The position numbers and the translations under genes are program-made. A stretch of DNA of 64,000 nt from Pirellulaceae bacterium (GTDB lineage: Bacteria; Planctomycetota; Planctomycetia; Pirellulales; Pirellulaceae). The notes below the pieces were generated by a model, which saw only the letters and a list, made by a program, of their open reading frames with translations, searched no databases and was not told where the DNA came from. Positions within the stretch are counted from its first letter, which is position 1. Each line of letters starts with the position of its first letter. The DNA lies in NCBI GenBank assembly GCA_025459265.1, contig JALOQX010000005.1, positions 1 to 64,000 on the forward strand. Reading direction: 5' to 3'. Shown piece after piece: positions 36,301-44,000 of the stretch.

Positions 36301-36842
36301 GGACGCTTGGTGGCCGTCGGCGCAAAGAGCTGTTCCTGTTCCCGCGCCACATCGCCCAGCACGGCCTGGAACCGCGTCAGCGCACCCAACGCGCCGCCGT
36401 AGAGCGCCTCACTGAGCCGGGCATCCTGCAGGCTCTGCTCGCCCGCCGCCAGCTCCTGCAAGGAGAAACCGAAGACGTGCTGAAACAATTCGGCCGAGGC
36501 GTGTCCCAGGTAGCGCTGCAGCGCCGCTTTGTCCAGCGGGTCGCCGGTGGCCAGCACCTCCCCAACGACCTCCTGCACGCGCCCCTTGCGACGGCGAAAA
36601 CGGAGTGCCGTGCCGTCGGCGAGCTCGAGCGTCGCCGTCGCCGCCAGTTCGCCGGCATGTTCGGGGAACACGTACCCGCTGCGGACCGGAAATCCGAACA
36701 GCACTTCGCGGATCAACTGCAGCAGCGTCGACTTGCCCGCCTCGTTCGCTCCGAAGAGCACGTGCAGCCCATCCCCCGGCAGCTCCAGCCGGCACTGCGC
36801 GAAGATGCCGAAGTGCTCGATCTCCAGCGCCCGGAGTCTCAC
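33324..36842 (-). CDS. Large SbcC/YhaN-like ATPase with coiled coils
   Basis: 1172 residues. A Rad50/SMC-type split ATPase: Walker A GANEAGKST (31-39), a central region (about 190-1030) of long, charged, Gln/Ala/Arg-rich coiled coils, ABC signature LSTGTREQL and Walker B LPIVMDDVL near 1075-1110, then TCHRSTVALV. The FGIF..GDGLHVLFGANEAGKS start is typical of YhaN rather than canonical SbcC. The GTG start overlaps the stop of the nuclease gene (GTGA), so the pair is translated together. A zinc-hook CxxC is not seen in the coiled coil. Its likely role is DNA-end or hairpin processing (inference). Confidence 0.88.
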   Translation of the reverse strand: MRLRALEIEHFGIFAQCRLELPGDGLHVLFGANEAGKSTLLQLIREVLFGFPVRSGYVFPEHAGELAATATLELADGTALRFRRRKGRVQEVVGEVLATGDPLDKAALQRYLGHASAELFQHVFGFSLQELAAGEQSLQDARLSEALYGGALGALTRFQAVLGDVAREQEQLFAPTATKRPINQLLSALRNQHKALKAAQVRPKDYEAMVQAAGELDAEINQLRESRDALRREHEQCGRLLQAVSLWRAICRLRAEHSTLGARAGVPRDAWDRFQALRTQCARATAECADLERDRERLASRLRALAPRDELLAAGPRIEHLSQRLEQIRGFRTDIDKRHQESQQIKSQVASLLSELDPSWSLSHLAQFRTGLARRCALEDLQLERGALEREHRELQSQRPALLADIQAMRQRAEEIAAELADPALVDLLDTAPTYQALCEQVAALETQQRELTLRSAELQVQVQAPWAGVPADLHQLPVPPPALVTEHRQRLAALDQLLARVGLRHEQAGADYVQRTEELALARAAAQVADRAQLQAARVRRDHLWQLLRRRYVHGDRDADAAIRQGLGADDTSVADAYERAVAAADGIADQRQQHAEVVARQEQLAADVNRLEQRRTHAATAVAEAQQRRDAAWQEWLALWAPCGIAPHTPEVMVEWLGQYHSWQRVCAQHAALAAQLATATASIRAFEAELARLLPAAAGSAAARLGEARRRVKRSQESAAERKTYERQLPRKEQQLSALDHQLAELDLRHQDWQRRWQTLLTEFEFPAHWDVHVAVKVLQGLSQARAQHDLAAALDQRIADMQQGLDAFEQDVGTLCRDVAPSLLDLPAERAVEELVAALADARAAARERVLLQHEQQRVESQWGAKRQQVDELQRGIAALWAAAAATGEDEFRDVAQRAQRAWELREQLERLDAQLRIAQGAEDTAAFEAALQAADAAELESRRQLRQRELEQADAAFNAALQRKGTLDEQARRLDLSTQAAEIAQQIEDTRSQLRDAVDQWVPLVLARYVMQQALLRFEREHQPQMLRDVSRLFARMTLGRYTDISRRLDEQGTLQVRQTDGRQKTTQQLSTGTREQLYLAIRLAYVLHYCREAEPLPIVMDDVLVNFDDERAAATLDALLEVAAQVQVLLMTCHRSTVALVRQRLPHLAPRADNQGLCLFHASPDA

Positions 36843-38098
36843 GCTTCGTCCTCCGTGAGGCGCGCGATGAGCAAGGCCTCGGCTTGGCGCAGCCAGTCCG
36901 CCAACCGGCGGGGATCGTCCACCGCCGCGTCGGATTCGTGCAATTCCCACGCGGCCTTCTCCCGCAGCGTGCTGAGCGGCTCGACCAGTTCGATCAGCCG
37001 GGCCGGGTCACCCGCCAGTTCCCGCGCGCAGCGCAACAGCTCGCCCAGCATATCCCGTCCGCGCAGCAACTCGTCCAAGTCCAGCGGCGGGCGCGTCGCC
37101 AGCACGATCTTCTCGACCCACACGTCCTCCGAGACATCGTTGGCCAGGTTGCGGATCTCCGCCAGCACCTCCGCGCGGGAGGCCTCGTGCACCAGGTCGT
37201 GGTGGACGGCCGACGCGCCCTGCAGCACCACACGCACCGCGACCATGCGTCCCGCCGCGGCGGCGTGGCAGGCAGAGAGCGCGCGCCGTACGGCGGCCAG
37301 CAGTTCCGCACGACCGCCGTCCAGCGGCGGATTGATCTCGACCACCTGCCACCGCACCACGTCGGTCTCCACGAATGTCACGTCGGTCAGCTCGCCGTGC
37401 TCCACACTGGCCAGCAGGCAACCCTTGGCCCCCGTTTCGCGGACGTGACGTCCCTGCAGATTCCCCGCAAACGCGACAAAGGGACGGTCGCTCAACGGCG
37501 GGACCGAGCGCGCGTGAATATGCCCCAGCGCCCAGTAGTCGTAGCCGCGCTGCAGGAGCACATCCAGACTCGTCGCGGCATACGTGTCGTGCTCCGGGTG
37601 TCCCGTCAGGCTGGTGTGCAAGATGCCCACGTTGAAGTAACCCGGCACCGCCGCCGGGTAGGCGCTGGCCAGATCCTGCGTCTCGCTCTCGCGTGCAAAC
37701 CCCTGGCCGTGCAGCGCGACTCGACAGTCGTCCAGCAACACCGTTTCGGGACGGTCCACGGCGAAGACGTGCACGTTGTCCGGCCACGTGAGCGTCGCCG
37801 GCACGCGGCTGGCTGCGTCGTGGTTGCCCTGCACGATGTACACGCGGATTCCGGCCCGCTGCAGCACGCGGAACTGCGACGCCGTCCAAAGACCGGTTTG
37901 CATGTCCGGCCATTTCCCGTCGAACAGGTCGCCCGCGATGACGACGAAGTCGACCGCCTGTTCGACCGCCACCCGCACCAGGTTTTGCAGCGCCTGCCGC
38001 GTGGCCCCCTGTAACCGCTCAAATGGCGCGCCGGCATAGGCCGCCAGACCGCGCAGGGGGCTGTCGATGTGCAGGTCCGCGGCATGGATGAACTTCAC
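36839..38098 (-). CDS. SbcD/YhaO-like DNA repair exonuclease (calcineurin-type)
   Basis: 419 residues with all metallophosphatase motifs: DLHID (9-12), GDLFDG (56-61), GNHD (91-94), a HTSLTG motif and GHIH in the middle. The C-terminal ~170 residues form a helical, charged domain that in the family caps the partner ATPase. GTG start. It is translationally coupled to the SbcC/YhaN-like gene (4-bp overlap), consistent with a Mre11-Rad50-type complex. Substrate and in-vivo role are inferred from the family. Confidence 0.9.
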   Translation of the reverse strand: MKFIHAADLHIDSPLRGLAAYAGAPFERLQGATRQALQNLVRVAVEQAVDFVVIAGDLFDGKWPDMQTGLWTASQFRVLQRAGIRVYIVQGNHDAASRVPATLTWPDNVHVFAVDRPETVLLDDCRVALHGQGFARESETQDLASAYPAAVPGYFNVGILHTSLTGHPEHDTYAATSLDVLLQRGYDYWALGHIHARSVPPLSDRPFVAFAGNLQGRHVRETGAKGCLLASVEHGELTDVTFVETDVVRWQVVEINPPLDGGRAELLAAVRRALSACHAAAAGRMVAVRVVLQGASAVHHDLVHEASRAEVLAEIRNLANDVSEDVWVEKIVLATRPPLDLDELLRGRDMLGELLRCARELAGDPARLIELVEPLSTLREKAAWELHESDAAVDDPRRLADWLRQAEALLIARLTEDEA

Positions 38099-38133
38099 CG
38101 TCAGTTACCCCGCGCCTGACGCGCGGACGCACG

Positions 38134-38976
38134 TCACGCAGCGGGAACCAACCGCGTGACCTGGCCGCTGGCGTCGATGCGATAGACTGCCCGCGCACCG
38201 GGATCCGTCACCAGGAACGACTCGCCGTCCCGCGCCAGGCCCACCGGTTTCATCAACGGAGCACCCTCGACCCATTTCTGGGGCGCTCCCCCCGCAGGCA
38301 CCTTCCAGATGACGTTGGCATAGTTGTCCGCCACGTAGGCCGTCTTGGCCCCGTCCAGGGCGATCTGCTGCGGGTACACGAACGGGCGGTCCGTCAACAG
38401 CTCTTCGACCGCCCCGGTCGCATCAATGCGGAGCAACTGCGTCTGGAGGCGCGACGTGACCCACAAGTCACCGTCCTGATCCAGGCACACGCCCACGATT
38501 CCTTTCACCTCCGCCAGCTTGACCGGCTCACCGCCTGCGGCGGGGATCTTCCAGACGCACGCCAGTTCCTGATCGGCGACCAGGATCTCCCCGTTCGGAC
38601 GTACAGCGATCGCCGTGGGAATGCCGATCTTGCCCGACGTGAGCGGCACGGGCTCACCCCCGTCCGTGAATCGGTACACCTCGCGCGTCGCGCTGTCGCC
38701 GGCCAACAGCGCGCCCTCGTGATCGAGCGCCAGGCAGCGGACGGCATTGAGCGGCGTACGGTACTGGGGTGCGCCTTGAAAGAACTTCTCCAGTTTTCCG
38801 TCGGCGAACTTCCAGATGCCGTGGAAGTCTCGATCGGCGATGTAGAGCGTGCCGTCGGCGGCGGCAACGGCCGCCACCGGATACTGCAACTCCTGTCCTG
38901 CCACTTGCGCGCCGCTCCACCACAGACACCCCGCGACCAGCGCGCTGATCCGCCACTTGCAGCTCGGCTTCATCAT
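38134..38976 (-). CDS. Secreted NHL/SMP-30-like beta-propeller protein
   Basis: 280 residues beginning with two Met (MMKPSC) and a signal peptide (WRISALVAGCLWWSGAQVAG). The mature part shows repeats of about 42 residues (YPVAAVAAADGTLYIADRD, IPTAIAVRPNGEILVADQE, GVCLDQDGDLWVTSRLQ, PQQIALDGAKTAYVADNY, PVGLARDGESFLVTD), a six-bladed propeller pattern. Such proteins bind or sense ligands; no catalytic residues can be named. GGAAG lies before the start. It follows a small gene by 11 bp. Confidence 0.8.
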   Translation of the reverse strand: MMKPSCKWRISALVAGCLWWSGAQVAGQELQYPVAAVAAADGTLYIADRDFHGIWKFADGKLEKFFQGAPQYRTPLNAVRCLALDHEGALLAGDSATREVYRFTDGGEPVPLTSGKIGIPTAIAVRPNGEILVADQELACVWKIPAAGGEPVKLAEVKGIVGVCLDQDGDLWVTSRLQTQLLRIDATGAVEELLTDRPFVYPQQIALDGAKTAYVADNYANVIWKVPAGGAPQKWVEGAPLMKPVGLARDGESFLVTDPGARAVYRIDASGQVTRLVPAA

Positions 38977-38987
38977 TCGCTTCCCGA

Positions 38988-39185
38988 CTACGCAGTTTCG
39001 TACAGCACGATGACCAGGATGTCCGACGAAGAGAATCCGTGCGAGGTGGACGAGCCCGTCTGCGGCGCGATATTCCCGGTCACCTGGACGATCTTCGCGC
39101 CGGTCTCCTGTGCCCAGGCGTTGATCTCCTTTTCCATGTTCCACAGTTCGCTCTCAATCGACTTGAAGATCTTGACTTGCCGCAT
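38988..39185 (-). CDS. Conserved hypothetical protein (65 aa)
   Basis: 65 residues: MRQVKIFKSIESELWNMEKE, a helix, INAWAQETGAKIVQVTGNIA, a Gly/Ser-rich loop and FSSSDILVIVLYETA at the end, an alternating alpha-beta pattern. ATG 39185 has GGAGGGAG upstream; the longer frame to 39269 is not needed. No domain recognised. It is only 11 bp from the propeller gene, so they may be co-transcribed. Confidence 0.7.
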   Translation of the reverse strand: MRQVKIFKSIESELWNMEKEINAWAQETGAKIVQVTGNIAPQTGSSTSHGFSSSDILVIVLYETA

Positions 39186-39327
39186 CGTCCCGTCTCCCTC
39201 CACGTCATGAGACGCCCCGCACTGAACGCGTCGGCGTCCGACTCCGGATGCCGCGGCGGCTCGTGCCAACCACCCCTGTCTGCCCGGGTCAGTATACGTG
39301 CTGCCGGCTCTCGTTGGACAGACCCGT

Positions 39328-40110
39328 TCAACCGCCGCGCGGCACCGCGCCGGTCAGGAGTTCCCGTACCAGATCGTAGCCAATCACGAAAATCGCCAGA
39401 TCCACCAGCATATGGCTGAGCCAGGGCCCGAGCAGCGACCGGCTGGAGGCGTACAGCCACGCCCACACAGCCCCCCCGACCGCCACGGCCAAGGAAAACA
39501 GGTAGGTCAGCGGCGACTGCCAGCCGAGAAACGTCGCCAACAGGACGACATGGTGCGCCATGAAGCCCAGACTCGACACCCCGATCGCGGTGCTCAGCGG
39601 CGCGTAGCGGTGCAGTTGTCCGAAGACGAACCAGCGCCAGTAGTACTCCTCCAGCAGCGAATGGGCCAGGGCATAGAACACACCGGTGGCGGCGTATTTC
39701 CAGAAGCGATCGAGCCCCAGATCGCGGACTTTCTCCACCGCCTGCAGTTCCAGCCCGGCCAGGGCCGCGCTCGCGCGGAACCACCCCAGATACACTGCCG
39801 CCGTGGCCACCAGGACTGCCAGGCCAAAGGCAAGTCCGGTCGGGACCCCCCGCATGCCCGGCCAGCGCAGTCGCGGCCGCTCGCCGCAGACCACGACCAC
39901 CCACACGAGAGGAAACAGGAACTGGAGACACTTGCCGAGCGTGTACGCGCTCTGCTGGACACTCGCCGGAAAATCCGCCAGCAGCACGAAGTAGACCAGC
40001 GTCAACAACGTCGGATAAGTCAGTGCAGCAGCGATGGCGAACTTCCAGCTGCGCGGTGCGGCGCGCATGCCCAAGGGACCGACCGCGGCCGTCGTGGAAT
40101 CTCCAGTCAT
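39328..40110 (-). CDS. CPBP family intramembrane protease
   Basis: 260 residues with about eight hydrophobic segments (such as AAALTYPTLLTLVYFVLLAD, VATAAVYLGWF). The catalytic motifs of the CPBP (Abi) family are present: EEYYWR with two Glu (SLLEEYYWRWFVFG), FMAHHVVLL and HMLVDLAIF. These bind zinc or form the protease site. Substrate is unknown. GAGG lies 8 nt before the ATG; other open starts upstream lack the N-terminus. It is divergent from birA, 113 bp away. Confidence 0.88.
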   Translation of the reverse strand: MTGDSTTAAVGPLGMRAAPRSWKFAIAAALTYPTLLTLVYFVLLADFPASVQQSAYTLGKCLQFLFPLVWVVVVCGERPRLRWPGMRGVPTGLAFGLAVLVATAAVYLGWFRASAALAGLELQAVEKVRDLGLDRFWKYAATGVFYALAHSLLEEYYWRWFVFGQLHRYAPLSTAIGVSSLGFMAHHVVLLATFLGWQSPLTYLFSLAVAVGGAVWAWLYASSRSLLGPWLSHMLVDLAIFVIGYDLVRELLTGAVPRGG

Positions 40111-40223
40111 CGTAAACCTCGCTTGGGCGCACCTTCGGTTGACCCGGCACAATAATCGGACATACTCGAGAGGTTGCCAGATGGCCTGCCGGTAAGTCAA
40201 CCCACGACAGGGAAAATCGGCGC

Positions 40224-41036
40224 GTGGACCGCTCCGTAACCGCCCACGGCTTTCGCCCGGATGATCTTGTGCGGATCCGCCGCGACACGTTCGTCCAGTG
40301 TGTCGAACACCATCGGGACATCGCTTCGACCAATACTCGCGCCCTGTCCCTGGCGGAGGAGCCAGGACTGGCGCTCCCCGCCCTGGTGCTGACCGACCTG
40401 CAGACGGCCGGACGAGGACGCGGGGCGAACCGGTGGTGGTCGGACCGGGGTGCCCTGACCTTTTCGCTGGTGGTCCCGCGGAGCCACGTCGAGCCGCTGT
40501 CGGCGGGGTGGACACGCATGTCGTTAACCACCGGTCTGGCCGTCGGTGAGGCGCTGCAGCAGCTGCGACCCGGCCTGGAGCTCGGCCTGAAATGGCCCAA
40601 TGACCTGTATGTCCGGTCGCGGAAGATCGGCGGCATCCTGGTGGAGGTGCCGCCGCGCGCTCCGGACCGCGTGGTGGTCGGCGTCGGCGTCAACGTCAAT
40701 AACTCGCTGGCTTGTGCGCCTGCACCGGTGGCCGAGCTGGCCACGTCGCTGATTGACGTGACGGGCTACGCGTTTGATCTGACCGTGGTCCTTGTTCAAA
40801 TGCTGCGCCATATCGCCGACGAACTGACGGCCCTGGCGCGCGCCGATTCCGCCCTGGCCCGTCGCTGGACCGTCTTCTGCATGCTCACCGGCCGGCAGGT
40901 GCGCGTTGCGGCCGGGCAACGGATCACGATCGGCACGTGTCAGGGCATTGACGAATCGGGCGCACTGCAGGTCGATACCGCGCACGGCCCGCAACGCTGC
41001 CTGAGCGGCGTCGTGACGGTGCTCGGAGGTGACTGA
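40224..41036 (+). CDS. birA: Biotin-[acetyl-CoA-carboxylase] ligase, no HTH domain
   Basis: 270 residues; the enzyme that attaches biotin to carboxylase carrier proteins. Motifs: GRGRGANRWWSD (biotin/ATP loop), LGLKWPNDLYV, KIGGILVE and VVVGVGVNVNN. There is no N-terminal DNA-binding domain of the E. coli BirA kind, so it is probably a pure ligase (group I). GTG start. It ends 2 bp before the next gene. Confidence 0.93.
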   Translation: MDRSVTAHGFRPDDLVRIRRDTFVQCVEHHRDIASTNTRALSLAEEPGLALPALVLTDLQTAGRGRGANRWWSDRGALTFSLVVPRSHVEPLSAGWTRMSLTTGLAVGEALQQLRPGLELGLKWPNDLYVRSRKIGGILVEVPPRAPDRVVVGVGVNVNNSLACAPAPVAELATSLIDVTGYAFDLTVVLVQMLRHIADELTALARADSALARRWTVFCMLTGRQVRVAAGQRITIGTCQGIDESGALQVDTAHGPQRCLSGVVTVLGGD

Positions 41037-41038
41037 TC

Positions 41039-41773
41039 ATGGCCGACCGACGCCAGCACCGCGGACCTCACCCGGAAGACGCCGTGCTCTTTGCGTGTGA
41101 CCAATGGCCGCTACTGCAGGCGGCGGTGCAGGATGTGTCGTGGTTGCTGACGCGCGCCTATGCTTGGGACTCGGTCCTCAAACTGGTCGGCGACCGATTC
41201 CGGCTCACCGCTCGACAGCGTCGGGCCGTACAGCGTTCGGCCTGTTCCGACCAGGCGCTGCAGCGACGTGCCGCCCGATGTCAACCGCTGGCGGCGCTGA
41301 CGGGTCGTGTGGTCCACATCGATGGACTGAACATCCTGACGACCGTGGAAGCGATGCTGGCCGGCGGTGTGTTGCTGCGCGGGCGAGACGGGTGCGTGCG
41401 CGACATGGCCAGCGTGCATGGCACCTATCGCCAGGTGGCAGAGACCGAGCCGGCCATACGCCTGGTAGGCGAGCTACTGGCGGCCTGGAACCCCGCGTGG
41501 TGCACCTGGTGGTTCGACCGCCCCGTGTCCAACAGCGGCCGCGTGAGCCGGCGGCTGCTGACCTTGGCCCAGGCCGCCCAGTGGCCGTGGGACACCCAGC
41601 TCGTGCCCGACCCCGATCGGGAACTCAAGGTCGTCGGCGATCTGGTCATCACCGCCGACAGCGCGATCCTGGACCTGTGTCCCGCCTGGGTGAACCTGAC
41701 GGCGGCGCTGGTGACCGACGCGGCACACGACGCCTGGATTGTGCCCATGGCTCTTGGCGGCGAGTCGAGCTGA
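41039..41773 (+). CDS. DUF434/DUF5616 domain protein
   Basis: 244 residues beginning MADRRQHRGPHPEDAVLFA, then helix-rich SWLLTRAYAWDSVLKLVGDR and RLTARQRRAV, which matches DUF434. The C-terminal part has LTGRVVHIDGLNILTTVEA, VHGTYRQV, WCTWWFDRPVSNSGR and VPDPDRELKV with Asp/Glu residues, a nuclease- or nucleotidyl-type look (DUF5616). Function is not known. It starts 2 bp after birA, so they are co-translated or co-transcribed. Confidence 0.85.
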   Translation: MADRRQHRGPHPEDAVLFACDQWPLLQAAVQDVSWLLTRAYAWDSVLKLVGDRFRLTARQRRAVQRSACSDQALQRRAARCQPLAALTGRVVHIDGLNILTTVEAMLAGGVLLRGRDGCVRDMASVHGTYRQVAETEPAIRLVGELLAAWNPAWCTWWFDRPVSNSGRVSRRLLTLAQAAQWPWDTQLVPDPDRELKVVGDLVITADSAILDLCPAWVNLTAALVTDAAHDAWIVPMALGGESS

Positions 41774-41931
41774 ACCACCGCGAAGGCGCGTGGGGCCGGC
41801 TTGGGGCCCAATCGCAACGCAACACCCGCAGAAGCGGACCGCTGCTCGTCGGGCGCCGGACATGGCGGCCTTGGCCTGCGGTGACCGACTCAGTTCGCCG
41901 AGGCATGGATCTCAATCGGCCTTGATCTTCC

Positions 41932-42678
41932 TCACGCGGTCAGCGGAGGCGCGGCAAGCTGCAATGCGGACCAGTACGCCCGAAGATGTTCGATGTCGCG
42001 GTCGCGCGGCATGAGCAGCGCCGCAACGCGTGTGCGCCGCAGCACCCCCTTTTCCAGCCGCGCGGCAAAATACGCGGTCGTCAGCGTCGTGGCACCGCCG
42101 GCCGCGTCCCACACGATTCGCGATTCGACCCAATCCGCCCGCGGGATCAGCTGACCATATGTGCATGCGCCCTCGGGCGACCGCAGCAACACCGCCGCAC
42201 CATCCGGCGGCACGTCCAACCGGCACGGTCGCTGCGCATCCACTGCCAGCGATTCGCAGTCGCCGCGCTCTGCCGGGCCACGCAACAGGCTCCAGTCCCG
42301 ACCGACCAGCACACTCGAAATCTCCATGCGCGGGTCACTGTCCAGCAGCTGCGTCTGTGCGGATATGATCGCCTCCAGGACGATGCCCCCATCCACGTCC
42401 GGCAGTTGACCGATCCGCCAGTAAACCTGCGTGCGCAGCGGACTGTTTGCGGTCTGCGCATAGGTCGCGACCATGTCTCGCCCGCGCACGTAAACGTCTT
42501 CCAGCGCGTAGCCGTGTCCGCCACTACTGAGCGCCGCCACACGCAGCAGCTGCAGCGCGGTCAGCGCTCGGCCACACCAACTGATCTCGTGGAGCCCTCG
42601 ATCCGGCTGCTCCACATCAACGCGCAACAGCAAACTCGCAGTTTGCCAGCGCGCCGTTGACCCTTCGAGCGACCACAT
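41932..42678 (-). CDS. Conserved hypothetical protein (248 aa)
   Basis: 248 residues, no signal peptide or membrane segment. The pattern is beta-rich: WQTASLLLRVDVEQPD, GLHEISWCGRALTALQLLRVAA, MVATYAQTANSPLRTQVYWRIG, WSLLRG, CTYGQLIPRADWVESRIVW, TAYFAARLEKGVLRRTRVAALLMPRD. I recognise no family. AGGGA lies about 9 nt before the ATG. It is unusual that a strong minus-strand intrinsic terminator and a promoter-driven structured RNA sit within 200 bp upstream, so it may be under attenuation. The composition fits a genuine gene. Confidence 0.7.
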   Translation of the reverse strand: MWSLEGSTARWQTASLLLRVDVEQPDRGLHEISWCGRALTALQLLRVAALSSGGHGYALEDVYVRGRDMVATYAQTANSPLRTQVYWRIGQLPDVDGGIVLEAIISAQTQLLDSDPRMEISSVLVGRDWSLLRGPAERGDCESLAVDAQRPCRLDVPPDGAAVLLRSPEGACTYGQLIPRADWVESRIVWDAAGGATTLTTAYFAARLEKGVLRRTRVAALLMPRDRDIEHLRAYWSALQLAAPPLTA

Positions 42679-42697
42679 CCATCACGTCCCTGATGAA

Positions 42698-42738
42698 CAA
42701 AAAAACCCCGCCGTCAGCAGCGAGGCATAACGGCGGGG
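42698..42738 (-). terminator. Intrinsic (rho-independent) terminator
   Basis: Read on the minus strand: CCCCGCCGT, a 15-nt loop, ACGGCGGGG, then a run of seven T. The 9-bp perfect GC stem and T-tract are textbook. It lies 20 bp before the ATG of the gene at 41932-42678. Confidence 0.85.
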
Positions 42739-42843
42739 CCGGAACAGAGAAGAGGCCGGTGTTCCCTCGGTCGGGAACCACCACACATATGATTCACAAA
42801 ACCGGTTGGTGGTCACTTGCACCCAACACCCATCGGACCACAC
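42698..42843 (-). ncRNA. Candidate small structured RNA or attenuator leader (~145 nt)
   Basis: Bounded by a sigma-70-type promoter (42850-42877) and the terminator (42698-42738). On the minus strand it contains GUUGG...CCAAC and, alternatively, ACCACCA...UGGUGGU; these share bases and exclude each other. They are followed by GUUCCC-GACCGA-GGGAAC and CCGG...CCGG hairpins. A weak open frame runs through it (Trp- and Cys-rich) but crosses the terminator and has no start with a ribosome binding site, so I treat it as noncoding. I could not match it to SRP RNA, 6S, RNase P or a known riboswitch. Confidence 0.5.
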
Positions 42844-42849
42844 TCGTTG

Positions 42850-42877
42850 ATGATAGCAGGATGCGCAAGCGTGTCCA
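42850..42877 (-). promoter_or_regulatory. Sigma-70-type promoter for the structured RNA
   Basis: TGGACA and TATCAT on the minus strand, 16 bp apart; each is a 5/6 match to consensus. The predicted start is near 42843. The remainder of the 384-bp gap (42679-43062) shows no further feature. Confidence 0.6.
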
Positions 42878-43062
42878 TAGTTTTGCACAAAAAATCAGGC
42901 GATCGATGCCTTACACAACAACTCATTTCGCGATAAGCTCCATTCCCCTCTGCTTGGTGGGCTGCGACAATAGATCGACAGCCCTCGATCGAACCTGGGG
43001 TCATCCAAGAGCGGCTGGACGTCGCCACCCGCAGACCCGACTACGTTCCGGCGAGACGACTG

Positions 43063-43878
43063 ATGTTGAACGAATATGCCGCAGTGTGTGAGGAGGTCGC
43101 GCGGCGTTGTGGCCAGGTTCTGCTGGCCCTGCGCGGCAAGAGTGCGGTGCACCAGAAGGCGCCAAAAGACCTGGTGACCGAAGCCGATTTTGCGTCGCAG
43201 GAGGTGGCCCGCACGCTGATACGCGAAGCCTGTCCGGACCATCAGTTCGTGGGTGAGGAAACCCTGCCGGCGGGCCAAGTCGGCGACTCGCCCCCGCGCA
43301 CCGCAGGGGAATACTGCTGGATCGTCGACCCCTTGGACGGCACGCTCAACTACGTGCGGGAACTGCCGAACTACGCCGTTTCTGTGGCCTTGCGGCGTGG
43401 CCCGGACATTTTGGTGGGCGGTGTCTACGACCCGGTTCTGGACGAGTACTTTGCGGCCGCGCAGGGCCACGGCGCGACGCTCAACGGCCGTCGGCTCGCC
43501 ACCGCCACCTGCACCCAGCTGGCCCAGGCGCTGGTGGCGGCCAGCCTGCCGACCGAAGTGCCCCGCGATTCGCCCGATGTCCGGCGTTTTATTGAGGTGA
43601 TGCACCGGGCCCAGGCGATTCGGCGGCTTGGATCGGCCGCGTTGAACCTCTGCTATGTGGCTGCGGGACGCCTGGACGCCTATTGGGCGACGTGCGTGAA
43701 AGTGTGGGATGTTGCCGCGGGACAGTTGATTGTCCGGGAAGCCGGCGGACACCTCACCCACCCGGACGGCACGGATTTCACGCTTGACCGGCCCCAGTTG
43801 GTCGCGGCGGCCACGGCGGCGCTTCATCGCGAGCTGGTGGAGGTCCTGAGAACCAGCGTGTTGCGCCGGCCGCACTGA
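43063..43878 (+). CDS. Inositol monophosphatase family protein
   Basis: 271 residues, Mg-dependent phosphatase of the IMPase/FIG superfamily. Motifs: LVTEADFASQ, VGEET (metal Glu), WIVDPLDGTLNYV (metal Asps) and KVWDVAAGQLIVREAGG. All metal-binding residues are present. It could be SuhB-like, acting on inositol or related sugar phosphates; the specificity cannot be read from the sequence. ATG 43063 follows GGCGAG. It ends 122 bp before the giant protein gene. Confidence 0.92.
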   Translation: MLNEYAAVCEEVARRCGQVLLALRGKSAVHQKAPKDLVTEADFASQEVARTLIREACPDHQFVGEETLPAGQVGDSPPRTAGEYCWIVDPLDGTLNYVRELPNYAVSVALRRGPDILVGGVYDPVLDEYFAAAQGHGATLNGRRLATATCTQLAQALVAASLPTEVPRDSPDVRRFIEVMHRAQAIRRLGSAALNLCYVAAGRLDAYWATCVKVWDVAAGQLIVREAGGHLTHPDGTDFTLDRPQLVAAATAALHRELVEVLRTSVLRRPH

Positions 43879-43958
43879 ATCCCTCGCAGGTGGCAATTCC
43901 TAACTGCGGTCGTCGGCCGCGACGCCGCCCCAATGCCCATGGGCCGGGCCGAAATATG

Positions 43959-43987
43959 TTGGCCGGCTGCCCAGGCGAGCCTAAACT
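43959..43987 (+). promoter_or_regulatory. Candidate sigma-70-type promoter for giant protein gene
   Basis: TTGGCC and TAAACT are spaced 17 bp apart just before 44001. If used, the transcript would begin close to or downstream of the annotated ribosome binding site; a GTG at 44085 is then a possible later start. Confidence 0.4.
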
Positions 43988-44000
43988 AGAGGGATAGTGA

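Noticed and set aside
35379-37448. Plus-strand ORF (689 aa) over the SbcC-like gene
   Set aside because: Antisense shadow of the coiled-coil region and of the neighbouring nuclease gene.
42682-42888. 68-codon minus-strand frame across the structured RNA
   Set aside because: It begins upstream of the predicted transcription start and crosses the terminator; no ribosome binding site. I treat the region as noncoding.
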